Part shown: one piece after another, positions 7,992 to 16,024 of the stretch
Layout of the letters: each line of letters begins with the position of its first letter
How positions within the stretch are numbered: position 1 is the first letter of the stretch
Source: Nonomuraea zeae
Lineage (GTDB): Bacteria; Actinomycetota; Actinomycetes; Streptosporangiales; Streptosporangiaceae
Length of the DNA: 56,864 bases
Assembly: GCF_005889725.1 (NCBI RefSeq)
Contig: NZ_VCKX01000044.1
Coordinates: forward strand, 1 to 56,864
Direction of reading: 5' to 3'
The notes under the pieces: model-generated
Database searches by the model: none
Told to the model about the DNA's origin: nothing
Seen by the model: the letters and a program-made list of their open reading frames with translations, nothing else
Program-made: the position numbers and the translations under genes

Positions 7992-8725
7992 GCCGCACCC
8001 ACGGGCAGCAGGCCCTGCAGGGTGCCGGCGCCGATGGCGGCCACGGCTCCGTCGTCGAGCTCCGCCCACAGCAGCCGGGTGACCGCCTCGGCGGGATCCC
8101 TGACCGGCGCCCCCGTGCCGAAGACGAGGCGGCGCGCGCCGTAGCGCTCGACGAGCCATTCGAGCCCGCAGTGCGAGGACAGGTTGGCCAGCCCCAGGTA
8201 CACGTTGGCGGTGCGCGCGAGCACCCCGGCCACCTGCCTGAGCTGGCGGTAACCGATCGCGCCAATCACGATCCGCAGCTCCGGGTGCGCGGTGGCGACC
8301 GACTCCACGGCCGGCCAGCCGGTCTGGGCCGCGTCCATGAGCAGCGGCAGCCCGGCTTCGGCGATGGCGGCGAGCATGGCGGCGCAGTCGGCGCCCGCGA
8401 GGTCGTAGCCGTGGTCGGCGGGGTAGGCGCGCACGGCGCACACCCCGCTCTCCAGCGCGGCGCGCACGAACTCGGCGGGCGTGCCGGTCTCACCGCAGGT
8501 GCCGGGCAGCATCACCCAGCAGGGACGCAGCCTCGGCTGGCCGGAGACCAGGCCGAGCAGCTCCCTGTTGCCCGTCGCGGGGTCGTGCAGCCACGACAGG
8601 GTGTGGCTGACCACCGCCTCCGCGATGCCGAAGCGGTCCATCCTGTCCAGCGCCTCCGTGATCGAGCCCGTGCCCACGTCCCTGCGGGGATAGCGGCCGA
8701 GCATCGCGTCAGCGTCGATCAGCAT
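7988..8725 (-). CDS. Degenerate amidohydrolase paralogue lacking metal ligands
   Basis: About 245 residues with the same barrel layout as its downstream neighbour but without the metal site. The HxH motif is D-A-D (LIDADAMLGRYPRRD), the strand-5 histidine region reads LLMDAAQTGWPAVE, the strand-6 region reads IVIGAIGYRQLRQV, and the strand-8 GSD is replaced in LVFGTGAPVRDPAE. It is thus probably a non-catalytic partner or a repurposed barrel. ATG 8725 starts the MLIDADAMLG sequence and overlaps the heparinase gene by 17 nt; ATG 8740 is an alternative. Its stop overlaps the start of the intact amidohydrolase, suggesting equal dosage of the two proteins. The open frame and normal codon use argue against a pseudogene. 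Confidence 0.8.
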   Translation of the reverse strand: MLIDADAMLGRYPRRDVGTGSITEALDRMDRFGIAEAVVSHTLSWLHDPATGNRELLGLVSGQPRLRPCWVMLPGTCGETGTPAEFVRAALESGVCAVRAYPADHGYDLAGADCAAMLAAIAEAGLPLLMDAAQTGWPAVESVATAHPELRIVIGAIGYRQLRQVAGVLARTANVYLGLANLSSHCGLEWLVERYGARRLVFGTGAPVRDPAEAVTRLLWAELDDGAVAAIGAGTLQGLLPVGAA

Positions 8726-10301
8726 GAACCGTCCAATCATGGGGAATCGAGGGGGGCTCGTCCTGGTACGGGAAGATGCCGACGGTGAATCTGCCGTCGG
8801 CCCGTCGCAGGCCGAGCGAGTGGATCTCGCCGTACTCGGCGGTCCTGGTGGCCGGGTCCGGGATCCTGGCGGGACCCGTCCCGTGCAGCACCGCGTCGGG
8901 CGGCTCCAGGGGCACCACGAGGATGCCCGGGCCCTTGGTGCCGGCGAACCCGCCGTCGCGCTCCACCCACGGCGACAGGCCGTGGATCTGCCAGACCGCG
9001 TCCGCGTCGATCGTGTCGGTCACGACCCAGTACGGCTCGTCGCCCTTGACGAACACGATCCTGCGGTCGTGGCGCGCGCTGTAGCCGTGGTGGTGCCCGG
9101 CGAAGACGTCGGCCTGCTCGGAGACGGAGAACACGTCGCAGGCGGCGCGGCGGTCCTCGGTGTAGTCCTCGCCCGGCACGAGCAGCGTGTTGTGCGACCG
9201 GGTCGCCTGGTACCAGTCGTAGTAGCCCGGGTCGTCGTAGGACGGCGGGCCGCCACCTTCCCAGGCCAGCGGCACGCCCCAGCCCGTCAGCACGAAGTCG
9301 AGCGCCGCGTGGTGGCTGTGCGGCTCCAGCTCGTGCCCGACGTACGGGCCGTAGTTGACGACGGTGTGGAAGTGCCCGTGGCGGAAGGTCGCGTAGCCGC
9401 TGGCCTCCAGGTTGTGCGAGCCCTCGACCGGCCGCACGCCCTCGGGCCAGATCAGGCCGCTGTCCTGGAGGTGCGGCACCCAGCCGCCCGAGGTGGCGAG
9501 GACCGACAGCCAGTGGTGCATGGCCCGGTGGCGGGGGTGCTCCCCGAGCGAGGGCTCCACGGCCACGGCCCGTTCGAGGTTGTCCAGGCACATGAGGTGG
9601 TAGCTGGGCGAGCGCTCGTGGTGACCGCCGTCGGCACGCACGTCGCGCTCCAGGTGCTCCAGGACGCGGGCCATGGCGACCTCGGCCCACTGCCCGGCCT
9701 CGGGGAGGTCGGCGAGCACCCTGGCGGTGTGCAGCAGCTCGCACGCGTTGACGAACTGCCAGTTGCCGTGGCGGAACTCGTCGTGCTCCTCGGCCGACCA
9801 CCTGGCGCCGCCGATGACCGTCTTCATCATCCGCAGCCAGCACTCGTCGCTCAGCGCGGGCTCGGCGGCGAAGACGGCCAGCGCCTCGATGACGTACATG
9901 GCGCGGGCGCGGACGCCGAGCGAGTACCAGACCACGTCGAGCCCGGGCCAGTCGCCCTCGACCCGGTCGCGGTCGGCGTACCACTGGCTGAACAGGCGGT
10001 CCCACTCGGCGGCGTAACGGGGGTCGCCCGTCTCGGCGTAGGCCGTGACCAGCGGGGTCATCCAGCGCAGGTAGTGGAAGCCGTACAGCAGCGAGCGGCC
10101 GTGGCCCTTGTCCAGGAAGTCGGCCTCGATCCCGAGCAGGGCGTCCGCGCCCTCCGCGCCGAGCGCCGCGGGGACCGGCCGCCGCCACCGCCAGGCCCTG
10201 GCCTCGGCGACGTCGCGCGTGCCGAGCGCGGCGAGGAGGTCCTCGTCGGTGATGTGCCGCATGCGGGTGGGGTGCACATGCGGCGCCTTCTCTACAGACA
10301 T
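8709..10301 (-). CDS. Heparinase II/III-like polysaccharide lyase family protein
   Basis: A 530-residue protein of the heparinase II/III type. It has an (alpha/alpha) toroid rich in W, Y and H (FHYLRWMTPLVTAYAETGDP; HGNWQFVNACELLHTARVLA) and a C-terminal beta-sandwich starting near EASGYATFRHGHFHTVVNYG, with SHHAALDFVLTGWGVPLAWE and TRSHNTLLVPGEDYTEDRRA. Such enzymes cleave uronic acid-containing polysaccharides by beta-elimination. No signal peptide is visible, so it may act inside the cell on imported oligosaccharides. ATG 10301 overlaps the oxidoreductase stop by 10 nt, and its own end overlaps the degenerate amidohydrolase. The true substrate (glycosaminoglycan, alginate or other uronide) is unresolved. 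Confidence 0.85.
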   Translation of the reverse strand: MSVEKAPHVHPTRMRHITDEDLLAALGTRDVAEARAWRWRRPVPAALGAEGADALLGIEADFLDKGHGRSLLYGFHYLRWMTPLVTAYAETGDPRYAAEWDRLFSQWYADRDRVEGDWPGLDVVWYSLGVRARAMYVIEALAVFAAEPALSDECWLRMMKTVIGGARWSAEEHDEFRHGNWQFVNACELLHTARVLADLPEAGQWAEVAMARVLEHLERDVRADGGHHERSPSYHLMCLDNLERAVAVEPSLGEHPRHRAMHHWLSVLATSGGWVPHLQDSGLIWPEGVRPVEGSHNLEASGYATFRHGHFHTVVNYGPYVGHELEPHSHHAALDFVLTGWGVPLAWEGGGPPSYDDPGYYDWYQATRSHNTLLVPGEDYTEDRRAACDVFSVSEQADVFAGHHHGYSARHDRRIVFVKGDEPYWVVTDTIDADAVWQIHGLSPWVERDGGFAGTKGPGILVVPLEPPDAVLHGTGPARIPDPATRTAEYGEIHSLGLRRADGRFTVGIFPYQDEPPSIPHDWTVHADRR

Positions 10302-11293
10302 GGCACCGGTCGTCCCGTACGCGCGGACTCGTGCGCGGCGGCGAGCACGGCGGTCACGTGCCGCGAGCTCTCCACGCTGACCAGCGGCTCGGCGCCGGTG
10401 CGGGCGCAGTCCACGAAGTGGTGGATCGCGTCGCGGTAGGCGCCGGCCGGGATGCCGTGCACGACCCGCTGGAGCATGTTGCGCGGGTAGGAGTAGGACT
10501 TCTCGGTGGCCAGCTGGATGTTCTCCTTCTGCCGGTCGAGCTGGATGACGCCCGACTCGCCGGCCACCGTGATGTAGCTGTCGACCATGGTCGGGAAGGT
10601 GTTCGGGTAGATCCAGGCCGACTCGAAGGTGGCCACGGCGCCGCGGCTGAATCGGGCCTGGATCTGCATCGCGTCCGGGGTGTCGATGCCCATCCCGCGC
10701 AGCTTGCCGTGACGGGCGGTGGCGTACACCTCCACCACGTGGTCGTCATAGAGCCACGTCACCAGGTCGATGTCGTGGCTCGACAGGAACCAGGCGCAGG
10801 TCGTCTGGTCGGCCCAGCCGATCATCTCGGTGGGCACGTAGATGGTGTCGTCCTTGCGGGCGTAGCCCACGACCGGCTCGCCGACCAGCTCCATCTGCTG
10901 CTTGGCCTGCGCGTACGCGGGCACCCAGCGGTGGTTGAACAGGCACATCGCGGTGACGCCCGCCTGCCGGATCGCGGCCACGGAGCGATCGGCGTCCTCG
11001 ACCGTGGTCGTGAACGGCTTCTCGACCAGGATGTGCACCCCGGCCTCCGCCGCCGCCACCATCACGTCCGCGTGCAGGTGGTCGGGGGTGGTGATCGACA
11101 CGGCGTCGACGGTGCCGGAGTCCAGCAGCTCGCGGTAGCCGGGGTAGACGGCCGCCTGCGGCGCGGCGTCGAGTGCGCGCCGCGCGACAGCGGTGATCTC
11201 GGCGTCCGGGTGGGCGGCCAGGACCTCGGCGTGGCCGCGACCCATGATCCCGGCCCCGACGATCCCTACTCTGAGCTTAGGCAAGTGCGTCAT
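10292..11293 (-). CDS. Gfo/Idh/MocA-family sugar oxidoreductase
   Basis: A 333-residue NAD(P)-dependent oxidoreductase. The Rossmann motif RVGIVGAGIMGRGHAEVLAA is at the N-terminus, TTPDHLHADVMVAAAEAGVH follows, and the family's catalytic-region EKPFTTT is intact. The C-terminal half (SHDIDLVTWLYDDHVVEVYA and QARFSRGAVATFESAWIYPN) is the usual GFO/IDH/MocA beta-sheet domain with the SHDIDL histidine-aspartate pair. It would oxidise or epimerise a sugar or inositol-like compound imported by the adjacent ABC system. The start at 11293 overlaps the solute-binding protein gene by 17 nt, and the stop overlaps the heparinase start by 10 nt. The whole set is one tightly coupled transcript. Confidence 0.9.
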   Translation of the reverse strand: MTHLPKLRVGIVGAGIMGRGHAEVLAAHPDAEITAVARRALDAAPQAAVYPGYRELLDSGTVDAVSITTPDHLHADVMVAAAEAGVHILVEKPFTTTVEDADRSVAAIRQAGVTAMCLFNHRWVPAYAQAKQQMELVGEPVVGYARKDDTIYVPTEMIGWADQTTCAWFLSSHDIDLVTWLYDDHVVEVYATARHGKLRGMGIDTPDAMQIQARFSRGAVATFESAWIYPNTFPTMVDSYITVAGESGVIQLDRQKENIQLATEKSYSYPRNMLQRVVHGIPAGAYRDAIHHFVDCARTGAEPLVSVESSRHVTAVLAAAHESARTGRPVPCL

Positions 11294-12569
11294 TCCATTG
11301 TTTCTCTGCGGCGTCGAGCGCCTCCTTGGCGCTCTTGGATCCCTGGAGGAAGGCCCTGATCTCCTCGGCCAGCGACTCCGCCAGCTCGGTGTCCTTGGGC
11401 GTGCCCAGGGGGACGTACTCCAGCTTCGGCAGGCCCTGGACGATCACCTTGCGGGCCACGTCCACCGGCTCGTCACCGGTGACGTCGGCGAAGTAGGCGT
11501 CCTTGGTGGAGGAGATCGTCGAGGGGTAGATCGGCACCAGCTTGCAGAAGGCGAGCTGGTTGGCGCCGTTGGTGAAGAACTTGACGAACTCGGCCGCCGC
11601 GCGCTGGTGCTTCGACGCCTTGGGGATGGCCACGGTCTGCTGGGCGAGCAGCAGGTATCCGCCGGTCTTGGTCTGCACGGGCTCGGTGACGACCAGGTCC
11701 TTGTAGACGTCCGGGGCGTTCTTCTGGACGTTGACCAGCGTCGCCGCCGCCGCGCTCGCCACCATCGCGAGCTGGCCGTTCTCCAGGCTCTGCGGGTAGT
11801 TCCTGACGTCCTTGGAGACCGCGCCCGGCGCGATGCCGTGCTTGTCGTAGCTCTGCTTGAACGTGGCCAGCAGCTCGGCGGTCTCCGGCGTGTTGAACGC
11901 CGCCTTCTTCTTGTCGGAGCTCAGCAGCTCGATGCCGTAGTAGCGCAGCAGCGAGGCCGCGTTGATGCCGGGGACGTCGTTGCTGCCGTAGACCTTGGTC
12001 TCGGCGTAGACCTTGTCCGCCAGGGCGAGGGCCTCGGCGTAGGACTTCGGCGGGGCCTTCTCGTCGAAGCCGGCCTTCGTCACGACGGACTTGCGGTAGA
12101 TGGCCACGGGAGCGCCGCCGTTGTACCACGGCACGGCGTACAGCTTGCCCGCCACACGCAGCGGCTCGACCAGGTTCGGCTGGAAGTCGGCGAGGTCGGC
12201 GGGCTTGATCAGGTCGTCGAGCGGGGCCAGCGACGGAGCGAAGCGGCCGAGATCGGTGGAGGCGATGTTGACCGCGTCGGGGACGTCACCGCTGGCGACG
12301 GCCGCGAGCAGCTTGGTCGCGATGTCCTGGCCCGGTACGTCGACCCACTTGATGGTGACCTTGGGGTGTTCCTTCTGGTACTGGGCGATCAGCCCTTCGA
12401 CGTAGGCGCCGAAGTTCTTCTTCAGGTTGATCGTCCAGAACTCGACCTCGCCCTCGAACGGCTGGTCGTCCGCCACCGCGGACGTGCCACCCGAGGTTCC
12501 GGCCACACAGCCGGACGACAGCAGAGCCAGCGCGAGCACGCTCGCGCCTAAGGCCCTTCTCTTCAGCAC
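11277..12569 (-). CDS. Extracellular solute-binding lipoprotein of a sugar ABC transporter (family 1)
   Basis: A 430-residue sugar-binding lipoprotein. A positively charged start (MLKRRALG), a hydrophobic stretch and the lipobox LLSSGC place the lipidated cysteine at position 21. The mature part has family 1 features: VEFWTINLKKNFGAYVEGLI, YQKEHPKVTIKWVDVPGQDI, LLAAVASGDVPDAVNIAS and AAAEFVKFFTNGANQLAF. GTG 12569 is supported by GGAGG six nucleotides upstream. It is the first gene of the minus-strand operon, divergent from its two permeases across 199 bp. There is no ATPase gene here, so a shared MsiK-type ATPase encoded elsewhere is likely. The cargo is probably an acidic or otherwise modified oligosaccharide, inferred from the heparinase. 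Confidence 0.92.
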   Translation of the reverse strand: MLKRRALGASVLALALLSSGCVAGTSGGTSAVADDQPFEGEVEFWTINLKKNFGAYVEGLIAQYQKEHPKVTIKWVDVPGQDIATKLLAAVASGDVPDAVNIASTDLGRFAPSLAPLDDLIKPADLADFQPNLVEPLRVAGKLYAVPWYNGGAPVAIYRKSVVTKAGFDEKAPPKSYAEALALADKVYAETKVYGSNDVPGINAASLLRYYGIELLSSDKKKAAFNTPETAELLATFKQSYDKHGIAPGAVSKDVRNYPQSLENGQLAMVASAAAATLVNVQKNAPDVYKDLVVTEPVQTKTGGYLLLAQQTVAIPKASKHQRAAAEFVKFFTNGANQLAFCKLVPIYPSTISSTKDAYFADVTGDEPVDVARKVIVQGLPKLEYVPLGTPKDTELAESLAEEIRAFLQGSKSAKEALDAAEKQWNDALA

Positions 12570-12667
12570 CGAGAACCTCCACCGGGATTTTGGCCGTCCC
12601 TAATAATTCTTTCGGCACCTTGCCACTTGATCCGGGGATGCGTCAAGGATCCCTGGTTGATGGAGTC

Positions 12668-12695
12668 TTGACGGTCGAGATTTGCCGTCTATAGG
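12668..12695 (+). promoter_or_regulatory. Candidate sigma-70-type promoter for the ABC permease operon
   Basis: TTGACG (12668-12673), a 16-nt spacer and TATAGG (12690-12695) lie in the 199-bp divergent region 12570-12768. The -35 hexamer differs from the consensus at one base. The same region must hold the minus-strand promoter of the solute-binding protein gene; the AT-rich patch TAATAATTCTTT (12601-12612) is the best candidate for its -10 region. No clear palindromic operator was seen. Confidence 0.5.
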
Positions 12696-12768
12696 CTTCG
12701 GCTCACATTCTGGCCAGTCTTTATCAAGGCTATGGACATCACTATTAACCCTGAAGGATGTGAAGTCA

Positions 12769-13656
12769 GTGGCCGTGAGCCGGATTCCAGGGCAGCGCTG
12801 GTACACGCCGTACCTTTTCCCCATACCGGCTCTGGTGCTGTTCGGGGTGTTCTTCGCCTGGCCGGCCGTGACCGCGCTCCAGCTCTCGTTCACCGACTAC
12901 GACGGTGTCAGCCCGCCCGTCTTCACCGGCCTGGACAACTTCGTCAAGATCCTCGACGACGGCCGGTTCTGGACCGCGCTGCGTAACTCGCTGGTGTTCC
13001 TCGTGGGGTTGTTCCCCCTGCTCGTCGTGATCCCGCTGCCGCTGGCGGTGCTGATCAACCAGAAGCTGCCCGGCATCAAGACGTTCCGGATGCTCTACTA
13101 CCTGCCGGTCGTGACCTCGATGGTCGCGGTCGCGGTGGCCTGGAACTACGTCTTCCACCAGCAGGGCGTCGTCAACTGGCTGCTCACCGGCTTCGGCATC
13201 CTGGACGAGCCCATCCAGTATCTCCTCGACCCCGTCTGGGCGCTGCCCGCGCTGATCCTGGTCGAGGGCTGGAAGAACATGGGCGTCTACATGATGATCT
13301 ACCTCGCGGGCCTCCAGACGATCCCGTCCGACCTCTACGAGGCCGCCAAGATCGACGGCGCCAACGCCTGGCACCGGATGCGGCGCATCACCGTCCCGCT
13401 GATGGTCCCCTACATCGCGGTCGCCATCACGATGGCCATGCTCGACGCGATGCAGGCGTTCACCACCGTCTTCGTGATGACCCAGGGCGGCCCCCAGGAC
13501 GCGACCCTGATGCTCGGCTACTACATCTGGTCCGAGGCGTTCGAGAAGTACGACATGGGCTACGCCAGCGCCGTCGGCCTCGTCCTGTGGATCCTGCTGA
13601 TCGTGATGGCCCTGCTCAACTACCGGCTCACCAGCGGAAAGAAGGATGGGCGTTGA
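12769..13656 (+). CDS. Sugar ABC transporter permease (MalF/UgpA type)
   Basis: About 295 residues with six predicted membrane helices: TPYLFPIPALVLFGVFFAWP at the start, LVFLVGLFPLLVVIPLPLAV, LYYLPVVTSMVAVAVAWNYV, and a last helix near VGLVLWILLIVMALLNYRL. The cytoplasmic EAA loop DLYEAAKIDGANAWHRMRRI, which docks on the ATPase, is intact. It pairs with the downstream permease to form the channel for the solute-binding lipoprotein encoded divergently. I chose GTG 12769, which has AAGGA at 12754-12758; GTG 12760 and 12775 are also possible. The gene overlaps the next by 4 nt. Confidence 0.9.
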   Translation: MAVSRIPGQRWYTPYLFPIPALVLFGVFFAWPAVTALQLSFTDYDGVSPPVFTGLDNFVKILDDGRFWTALRNSLVFLVGLFPLLVVIPLPLAVLINQKLPGIKTFRMLYYLPVVTSMVAVAVAWNYVFHQQGVVNWLLTGFGILDEPIQYLLDPVWALPALILVEGWKNMGVYMMIYLAGLQTIPSDLYEAAKIDGANAWHRMRRITVPLMVPYIAVAITMAMLDAMQAFTTVFVMTQGGPQDATLMLGYYIWSEAFEKYDMGYASAVGLVLWILLIVMALLNYRLTSGKKDGR

Positions 13657-14486
13657 CTCATAGGCTCGCCTGGTGGACCCGCCGCGTCGGCATGTACGTC
13701 CTGCTGACCGCGATCGCCCTGGTCTTCGTCGGCCCCTTCCTCATCCTGCTGTCGGCGGCGTTGAAGCCGTCGGGCCAGGCCGTCTTCTCCTTCCCGCCGG
13801 ACATCATCCCCCGTCCCCCCGTGCTCACCTGGGCCAAGGAGGCGTGGACGGCCATCCCGTTCCCGCGCTACCTGCTCAACTCGGTGTTCCTCGTGGCAGT
13901 GATGGTGCCGCTCTACATCCTGGTGTCGGCCCTGTGCGCGTACCCGCTGGCGCAGATGGCCTTCCGCGGCCGGAGCCTGATCTTCTTCGCGATCCTCGCC
14001 ACCATGTTCATGCCCGGCGAGGTCATGCTGCTGCCGAGGTTCCTGGTCGTGTCCCAGATCGGGATGGCCGACAGCTACCTGGGCGTGATCCTGCCCGGCC
14101 TGCTCTCGGCGTTCGGGATCTTCCTGCTCAGGCAGACCTTCGCCGGGGTGCCCCGCGAGGTGGTCGACGCCGCCAGGACCGACGGATGCCATGAGCTGCG
14201 CATCTTCTGGCACGTCATGCTGCCCGCGGCCCGGCCCACGCTCGCCATCCTCGGCGTCTTCGGCTTCATCTCGGTCTGGAACAGCTTCATCTGGCCGATG
14301 GTCGTGCTGAAGGACTCCTCGCTCTATCCCATCTCGCTGGGGATCGCCTATCTCGCCGGGATCACCGGCACCGACGTCCGCAGCCTGGCGGCCGGGACGA
14401 TCATCTCGATTCTGCCGGTGGTCGTCTTCTTCATGATCATGCAACGCCACGTCCTGGAAGGCATGCGCGGCGCGGTCAAGAGCTGA
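13653..14486 (+). CDS. Sugar ABC transporter permease (MalG/UgpE type)
   Basis: A 277-residue partner permease with about six helices. It carries the periplasmic-side sequence SAALKPSGQAVFSFPPDIIP and the EAA-type loop REVVDAARTDGCHELRIFWH followed by VMLPAARPTLAILGVFGFI. The TTG at 13653 is taken as the start: it overlaps the upstream stop as TTGA and is preceded by AAGGA at a good distance. The rare start and the overlap suggest coupled translation with the first permease. The Tat-exported enzyme starts 28 nt downstream in the same operon. Confidence 0.9.
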   Translation: MTHRLAWWTRRVGMYVLLTAIALVFVGPFLILLSAALKPSGQAVFSFPPDIIPRPPVLTWAKEAWTAIPFPRYLLNSVFLVAVMVPLYILVSALCAYPLAQMAFRGRSLIFFAILATMFMPGEVMLLPRFLVVSQIGMADSYLGVILPGLLSAFGIFLLRQTFAGVPREVVDAARTDGCHELRIFWHVMLPAARPTLAILGVFGFISVWNSFIWPMVVLKDSSLYPISLGIAYLAGITGTDVRSLAAGTIISILPVVVFFMIMQRHVLEGMRGAVKS

Positions 14487-14514
14487 CGCGCCGCCGGGAA
14501 AGGTGAACCAACAG

Positions 14515-16023
14515 ATGTTGACCCGCAGACAGTTCGGCATCGGAGTGCTCGCGACCGGCGCCCTCGCCGCCGCTTCCAGCGAGCCGTACGACTACACCGC
14601 GCGAGAGACGTTCGACCTGTTCGACAAGCTCTTCCACGAGAGCGGCGCGGTCGGGCAGCCCACGGACACCAACGAGGCCGGCGGTCTCGGCTGGGGCGCG
14701 TCCTACGTGCTGGCCGCCTACGTCCGGATGTACGAGGCCTACCGCGACACCCGTTACCTCGACCGGCTCATCCACAACGCGGACCTGGTGCTGGCCAGCC
14801 GCGACTCCGAGCGCGGCGTCACCGACTACCGCGGCCAGTCGCTGCCCGCCTGGCGCAGCCTCAGCTACAGCGCGGGCGGCGTGCGCCTGCTCGACGCGTC
14901 GGGGCAGCCGCTCCTGGAGGTGCGCAGCGCGCTGACCAACGTCAACGACGCGGTGGCGGTCATACGGGCGGGCACCTCGGAGGGCCGCTTCACCCTGGAG
15001 GTGAACAACCCCGTCAAGGCCAAGGTGTCCACCTTCACCGACCTGACCATGGATCCGGACAGCCCCGACTACGCCGTGAAGCGGATCTTCGACGCCTACC
15101 CGTCGCCGACCATGGTGACGGCCAAAGACCTGCGGCCCGCGCCCTCGGGTGCGGCGACGCCGGCGCTGGGGACGTTCAAGCTGGCCGCCGCGCCGGTGAT
15201 CTTCTCGGTGCACACCGGCATGATCACCTACCCGCTCGCGTCCTTCGCCCGGATCATCCACCAGAACCCGCGCCTGCGCGCCAACGCCCGCTACCGCGCC
15301 AAGGCCGCCCAGTACGTCGAGGCGTGCCGGGCCGCCGCGGCCGCGCACGACCCCGAATGGGTGGCCGACGGCTACTACATCTGGCCCAAGGGCATGCCCG
15401 TCCCCTACGACGGCGTCGAGCAGCCCATCAACCAGAGCGTCGCGCTCGGCCAGACCTACGCCGAGCTGGCCGCGGCCACCGGCGAGCCGCTCTTCCGCGA
15501 CCGCACCCGCCGGCTGGCCACCACGTTCGCCCGCGACCTCAAGGTCAACGACAAGGACGCCTTCTACTGGCCGTACTGGCCCGGCTTCGGCAAGCTCTAC
15601 AGCGGCTACACCAAGGCCGACGGCGTCTCCGAGTGGACCCCGTCCTACGGCTCGCCGCCCAAGGGCGCCCAGCAGGGCGAGGACCTCAGCCATGGCGGGA
15701 TCGACGTCGAGTTCGCCGCCGTGGCGCACCGGTGGGGCCTCGGCTTCACCGGGCGCGACATGGGCCGCTTCGCCCGCAGCTACACCAAGAACATGGCCAC
15801 CACCGACAACGGCGTCGCGACGACCTTCCTGCGGGTGGACGGCACCGGCGGCCTGGCCGCCGCCGGGCAGTACCTCCAGGCGCCGCGCTTCATGCCGGTG
15901 GCCCAGTGGGACACGGAGCTGTTCACGCACGCGCGGGCCGTCTACGACGACCACGCCGTCCAGTCGCAGTACGGCTCCACGCTGCTGTCGGTCGCCTACC
16001 TCAACTGGCAGGCCCGCAAGTAG
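14515..16023 (+). CDS. Tat-exported (alpha/alpha)-toroid enzyme, glucuronyl epimerase/lyase-like, family uncertain
   Basis: A 502-residue exported protein. MLTRRQFGIGVLATGALAAA is a twin-arginine signal. The mature part is rich in aromatic residues and helices typical of six- or seven-hairpin toroids (SYVLAAYVRMYEAYRDTRYL; QSVALGQTYAELAAATGEPL), with a PYWPGFGKLYSGYTKAD loop and WDTELFTHARAVYDD near the end. This resembles polysaccharide lyases and the C-terminal domain of D-glucuronyl C5-epimerases, but I cannot place it in a named family. ATG 14515 is chosen because the RR motif follows directly and AAGGTG is upstream; GTG 14503 is the alternative. As the last gene of the permease operon it may process the polymer outside the cell before uptake. 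Confidence 0.75.
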   Translation: MLTRRQFGIGVLATGALAAASSEPYDYTARETFDLFDKLFHESGAVGQPTDTNEAGGLGWGASYVLAAYVRMYEAYRDTRYLDRLIHNADLVLASRDSERGVTDYRGQSLPAWRSLSYSAGGVRLLDASGQPLLEVRSALTNVNDAVAVIRAGTSEGRFTLEVNNPVKAKVSTFTDLTMDPDSPDYAVKRIFDAYPSPTMVTAKDLRPAPSGAATPALGTFKLAAAPVIFSVHTGMITYPLASFARIIHQNPRLRANARYRAKAAQYVEACRAAAAAHDPEWVADGYYIWPKGMPVPYDGVEQPINQSVALGQTYAELAAATGEPLFRDRTRRLATTFARDLKVNDKDAFYWPYWPGFGKLYSGYTKADGVSEWTPSYGSPPKGAQQGEDLSHGGIDVEFAAVAHRWGLGFTGRDMGRFARSYTKNMATTDNGVATTFLRVDGTGGLAAAGQYLQAPRFMPVAQWDTELFTHARAVYDDHAVQSQYGSTLLSVAYLNWQARK

Positions 16024-16024
16024 C

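Noticed and set aside
7988..8725. Degenerate amidohydrolase as a pseudogene
   Set aside because: The frame is uninterrupted, coding bias is normal and both ends overlap neighbouring genes in frame-preserving ways, so it is treated as an expressed non-catalytic protein.
10331..11359. Long open plus-strand frame antisense to the Gfo/Idh/MocA oxidoreductase gene
   Set aside because: It has arginine/glycine/valine-biased composition, no motif and no ribosome-binding site, and the opposite strand encodes a family member with all motifs intact.
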